Below, in pieces: positions 60,329 through 64,000 of a stretch of 64,000 bases of DNA (the first letter of the stretch is position 1; each line of letters starts with the position of its first letter). Made by a program: the position numbers and the translations under genes. Source of the DNA: Limanda limanda (lineage: Eukaryota > Chordata > Actinopteri > Pleuronectiformes > Pleuronectidae); the NCBI RefSeq assembly GCF_963576545.1, contig NC_083651.1:18103748-18167747 (forward strand). The letters are read 5' to 3'. The notes beneath the pieces are model-generated. The model was not told the origin of the DNA. It worked only from the letters and a program-made list of their open reading frames with translations, and did not search any database.

Positions 60329-61340
60329 AAGCTTGACGTACTGCTCTCTGAGTGTGTGTTTGTTTGGGTGTGTGAGAGACAGAGGAAGTGGAAGAGGCTC
60401 TTTGTATGAAAGAGAAGAGATTCTCAGTGGTACTTTGACAGTAGCACCAACAAACTCAGCTGCCACGTCTGCCTGCCAGCTGACAGTCTCTCCCTTTTCT
60501 CTGCCTCTCAGGCTGAGTAAAGTGCTCCAGGTTTTTAGAAGATGAGCTCATTGGTAAATCTGCTTACTAAGATTCAGAAGACGGTCCTTTGTTTCATTCC
60601 GTGGGTGAACTAAGGTAACAGCAACTTCCACAGCAACCATATGGTACTGTATGTCTAGATTAGTTTTTCAGATAAGCCATGCTCTGAGTCAGATTTGAAC
60701 TCCTCAGATAATATCTCACATCTGCTGTAGTGATTTGATATCAATGTAATTTTGATAGTATTGACTGTCACTTCAAAACACCCAGTCATGAAATCTTTGT
60801 GCAATAGACAACTATTGAAAACAGATTATTGATTGTTAGAGTCATCTACTGACTGCGCAGATTCAGCTTCTGAGACCCACCACAAGTTGACCTCTCTTAT
60901 TTTGAAGGGTAGGAGAGCAAATAACAACCAAGCTGGAACATTGGCCCCGTAAACAACTGGCATGTCATTGATAAATGTCTTGACATTGTACATTAGACGA
61001 CTGCTTGTATTCAGTTTTACGTAAGAGGGCACAGGTTCAAGGATACTTACACAGCAACAAATCAATCCCTCTACCAGATATCAGGTCCGGCTTTATGGTC
61101 AGTGTAGATTTTTTGTATGTTGTGAAGATTGTCTCTTGTGTGAAATAACAGATATTGACACCTGGGTCAGGGTTAGTTACAGAGGATCGAGATTGACCTG
61201 GAACAGTTGGGGTTTTGCTCCAGAGCACATTCAGGTTTGTGGACACAGTCGCTTGAAACTTTAACCAAATGTTTGATAAAACTATGGTTCGTCAGATATA
61301 ATGGTTTCAAGAAAAAAAGTTCATGAATGTCTGTTATCTA
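57012..61340. other. Gene-poor stretch, no gene recognised
   Basis: GC-rich CpG-containing DNA continues to about 57310, then ordinary AT-rich sequence. A CA run lies at 60295-60325. A GC-richer patch at 60130-60240 and a frame at 58857-59165 were read on both strands without recognising a protein. On the minus strand, AATAAA-type signals lie near 59062 and 59143. Confidence 0.45.
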
Positions 61341-61344
61341 GATA

Positions 61345-62088
<744 letters not shown>

Positions 62089-63433
62089 AATACATTGCAA
62101 ATTATGTTGCAGACTGGTCCCCACAACACACTCAAACACCACTAACCTCTATTAACACCTACACAGGCAACATGTTAAACAGTACAGAGAGAGTCTACAG
62201 ATGAGACGCACAGAAGTACTCAAAACAAACCCCAGACTCAGACTTTACAAAAGGCTTCTGCCCGTGGCACACCATATGCCAAAGAATGATGGAAGGAGGT
62301 AACAGCTGCTGTTGCAACTTACATCTGCAAAGACATGGCCCTAGTTTACACAGTAAAGAAAGGGTATGGCTACTGAGAAACAAGTCAAGTCAGATGTTAA
62401 TCTTAACTGAATATTAGGTTTTAGTGCCTTTACCACCTTCTCAATTTCATAGAAGGCGAACACACTCCATCAAGTCTAGTCTAGTCATTTTTGGCTGTGG
62501 TCCAGGAGTGGTATGGCTGACCTCCCCTGACCTGCATGTCTTCTGATAGATTTCTACCTGCTATATGACACAGTGATAAGAACATTTTTAAAGTCTTGTT
62601 GGGCTTCTGTTCTCCATCTGTGATGTTTTGTGCCCTGAGGGACACTTGGGCTCAAGCTTGCTGACCTTTAGTTTTCAGTAGGCTGAGATAAGTCAAGACA
62701 AACCCACAAGAGTCTGTCCCAACACACACACACTCTATCTGTCTTCCTGACAGCTCAGTTCAGGTAGGATTAAAAGCTGGACTGCTGTATTGCTCTGCAT
62801 TAGTTTTAGCTTTGAACAAAGGAAACTGTGGACACTGACTGTATTATCCAGTCGTTTTGTACTTTTGACAGCATGGACAGGGTGTCTGCCAGTAATCCTA
62901 TGAACACAACACACATAGCTTTACATGGTAAAGACCCTTTCTTCTTAAGCATACAAATGTTGTAAATGTTTAGCTATGGCTTGTTTGAGAGGTATATGTA
63001 TTCCTATGACATATCACACTAAGAAAAGCAGCACAAAAATACTAAAAGACGGAAGTAGAATTTTGGATGGGGAATTTCTTTTGGGACCCTCCTGAGGCCA
63101 GAAATCTATAGAAAGGACCTGTTCCATAGAAAAATAGTCACCTCATCCAGCTGTATGTGAGAGAGCAGATCTGACAGAAATAAAAGTGCTGAACCTCCTC
63201 TCCTCTCCCTCAGCTTGTGTGTGGGAGTAAATGCTAATACACTGTGTGTGTGTGTGGGAGTGTAATGCCCGTGTGTAGGTATCATTTACAGTTTTATGCG
63301 ATTGTGTTAAGGGAAAATGTCTTTTACTTTGATATCTCATGGCACTATTTTGTGACATAATGCTGTAATTTAGTTTCTTTTGGCCTGTTTCATCCAATTC
63401 AGTTTCACTCCAAAAAATTCCTATATTTTGCAG
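62089..63433. other. No gene seen
   Basis: Ordinary non-coding sequence with a short GT run near 63243-63260. It runs up to a T-rich acceptor-like stretch ending TTTTGCAG at 63433. Confidence 0.5.
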
Positions 63434-63613
63434 AATGATAAATAACAAGCTCCACAGTGGAGTGTGTGGGGACGGAAATACTCATATCATCGACCTGCAG
63501 AGCCGGAGAGCCCCTGTTCCCGCCCCCCAGCCACCGTTTCAAACGTCAAATGTGCGAGTCATGGAACCAACGTTTTTGTACTCACCACCATTTAAACGCA
63601 TATGTGGAAAAGT
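63434..63613 (+). CDS. Possible 5' coding exon of an unidentified gene
   Basis: A pyrimidine-rich acceptor-like TATTTTGCAG (ending 63433) is followed one base later by ATG at 63435. The frame reads MINNKLHSGVCGDGNTHI and later APVPAPQPPFQ and MEPTFLYSPPFKR. GC content is clearly higher than in the flanks through about 63600, and a possible donor (AAA|GTAGGA) lies at about 63614. I do not recognise the protein. Upstream context could supply a 5' UTR exon at 56900-57011. An unspliced chance frame is the alternative; it runs on only into AT repeat, reaching a stop at 63677. Confidence 0.33.
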
Positions 63614-63655
63614 AGGAGAACTGAAGTCTTTCAAGGCTGACAACATTATTAAAAT

Positions 63656-63692
63656 GATATATATATTTTATATATAAATTAATTAATATATA

Positions 63693-63773
<81 letters not shown>
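63656..63773 (+). repeat. (AT)n followed by (GA)n
   Basis: An AT-dinucleotide run, slightly interrupted to 63737, passes directly into about 18 GA units, a compound microsatellite. The remaining bases to 64000 show nothing recognisable. Confidence 0.95.
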
Positions 63774-63775
<2 letters not shown>

Positions 63776-64000
63776 TTTTTGGTCAATATATACAGTTAGT
63801 TAAAGTTAAAACAGCCTTATGGCTGCAAAATAAACATTATTTTAAAACATCGGTATGCCTATGCACTTACAAACACTAAACTTAAAGATATTTTGTTTGA
63901 CCTTCATTTGGGCACACAGCCATTGAAATCAGAGTGGAAATAGAGAATGCTTCTTAAAGCTGCTCACTATTATGCCACCGGGGTATTTATTTGTCTATCA

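Overview
The window is from a vertebrate genome, almost certainly a ray-finned (teleost) fish. It holds multi-exon genes with GT-AG introns, long CA/GT/CTAT microsatellites, fish-type DNA-transposon remnants, and the adjacent gene pair SLC12A8-HEG1, which is also adjacent in human 3q21. I joined exons by hand and kept a junction only where reading phase and family alignment both agreed. No computed search was possible.

Layout, all recognised genes on the + strand: (1) 2923-11336, the 3' nine coding exons of slc12a8 (cation-chloride cotransporter family); its 5' exons lie upstream of the window. (2) 12757-26585, a complete heg1 (heart of glass) of about 1222 codons in 14 coding exons: signal peptide, Ser/Thr-rich ectodomain with a roughly 250-residue Ser/Gly tract, two EGF modules, a SEA-like segment, a transmembrane helix and a KRIT1-binding-type C terminus ending in Tyr-Phe. 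(3) 28742-29701 and 32225-33184, two intronless 319-residue seven-transmembrane receptors, best read as bitter-taste (T2R) receptors, on a 3.49-kb tandem segmental duplication. (4) 34933-52478, a complete kansl1l-type gene (13 coding exons, about 886 residues, NSL histone-acetyltransferase complex family), with a non-coding first exon ending at 34195. (5) 52479-64000 is mostly gene-poor; a GC-rich possible first exon near 56900-57011 and an unidentified possible coding exon at 63434 may belong to a further + strand gene that continues beyond the window.

Repeats fill the introns and spacers. They include a 28-bp minisatellite of about 1.1 kb in heg1 intron 1, a hAT-like element (15041-16004), a PIF/Harbinger-like element (16196-17153), a TTAA-flanked MITE (37443-37572), a dispersed repeat carrying nuclear-receptor-like motifs (6060-6500, 8434-8454), several copies of a fish dispersed repeat, and a CTAT array of about 720 bp.

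The genes are not an operon and act separately: a membrane transporter, an endothelial junction receptor, chemoreceptors and a chromatin-complex subunit. The most interesting parts are the recent receptor duplication, whose divergence is concentrated in TM4, TM5 and extracellular-loop segments; the duplication's boundaries, which copied the heg1 3' UTR and the kansl1l upstream flank; and the huge Ser/Gly tract in heg1.
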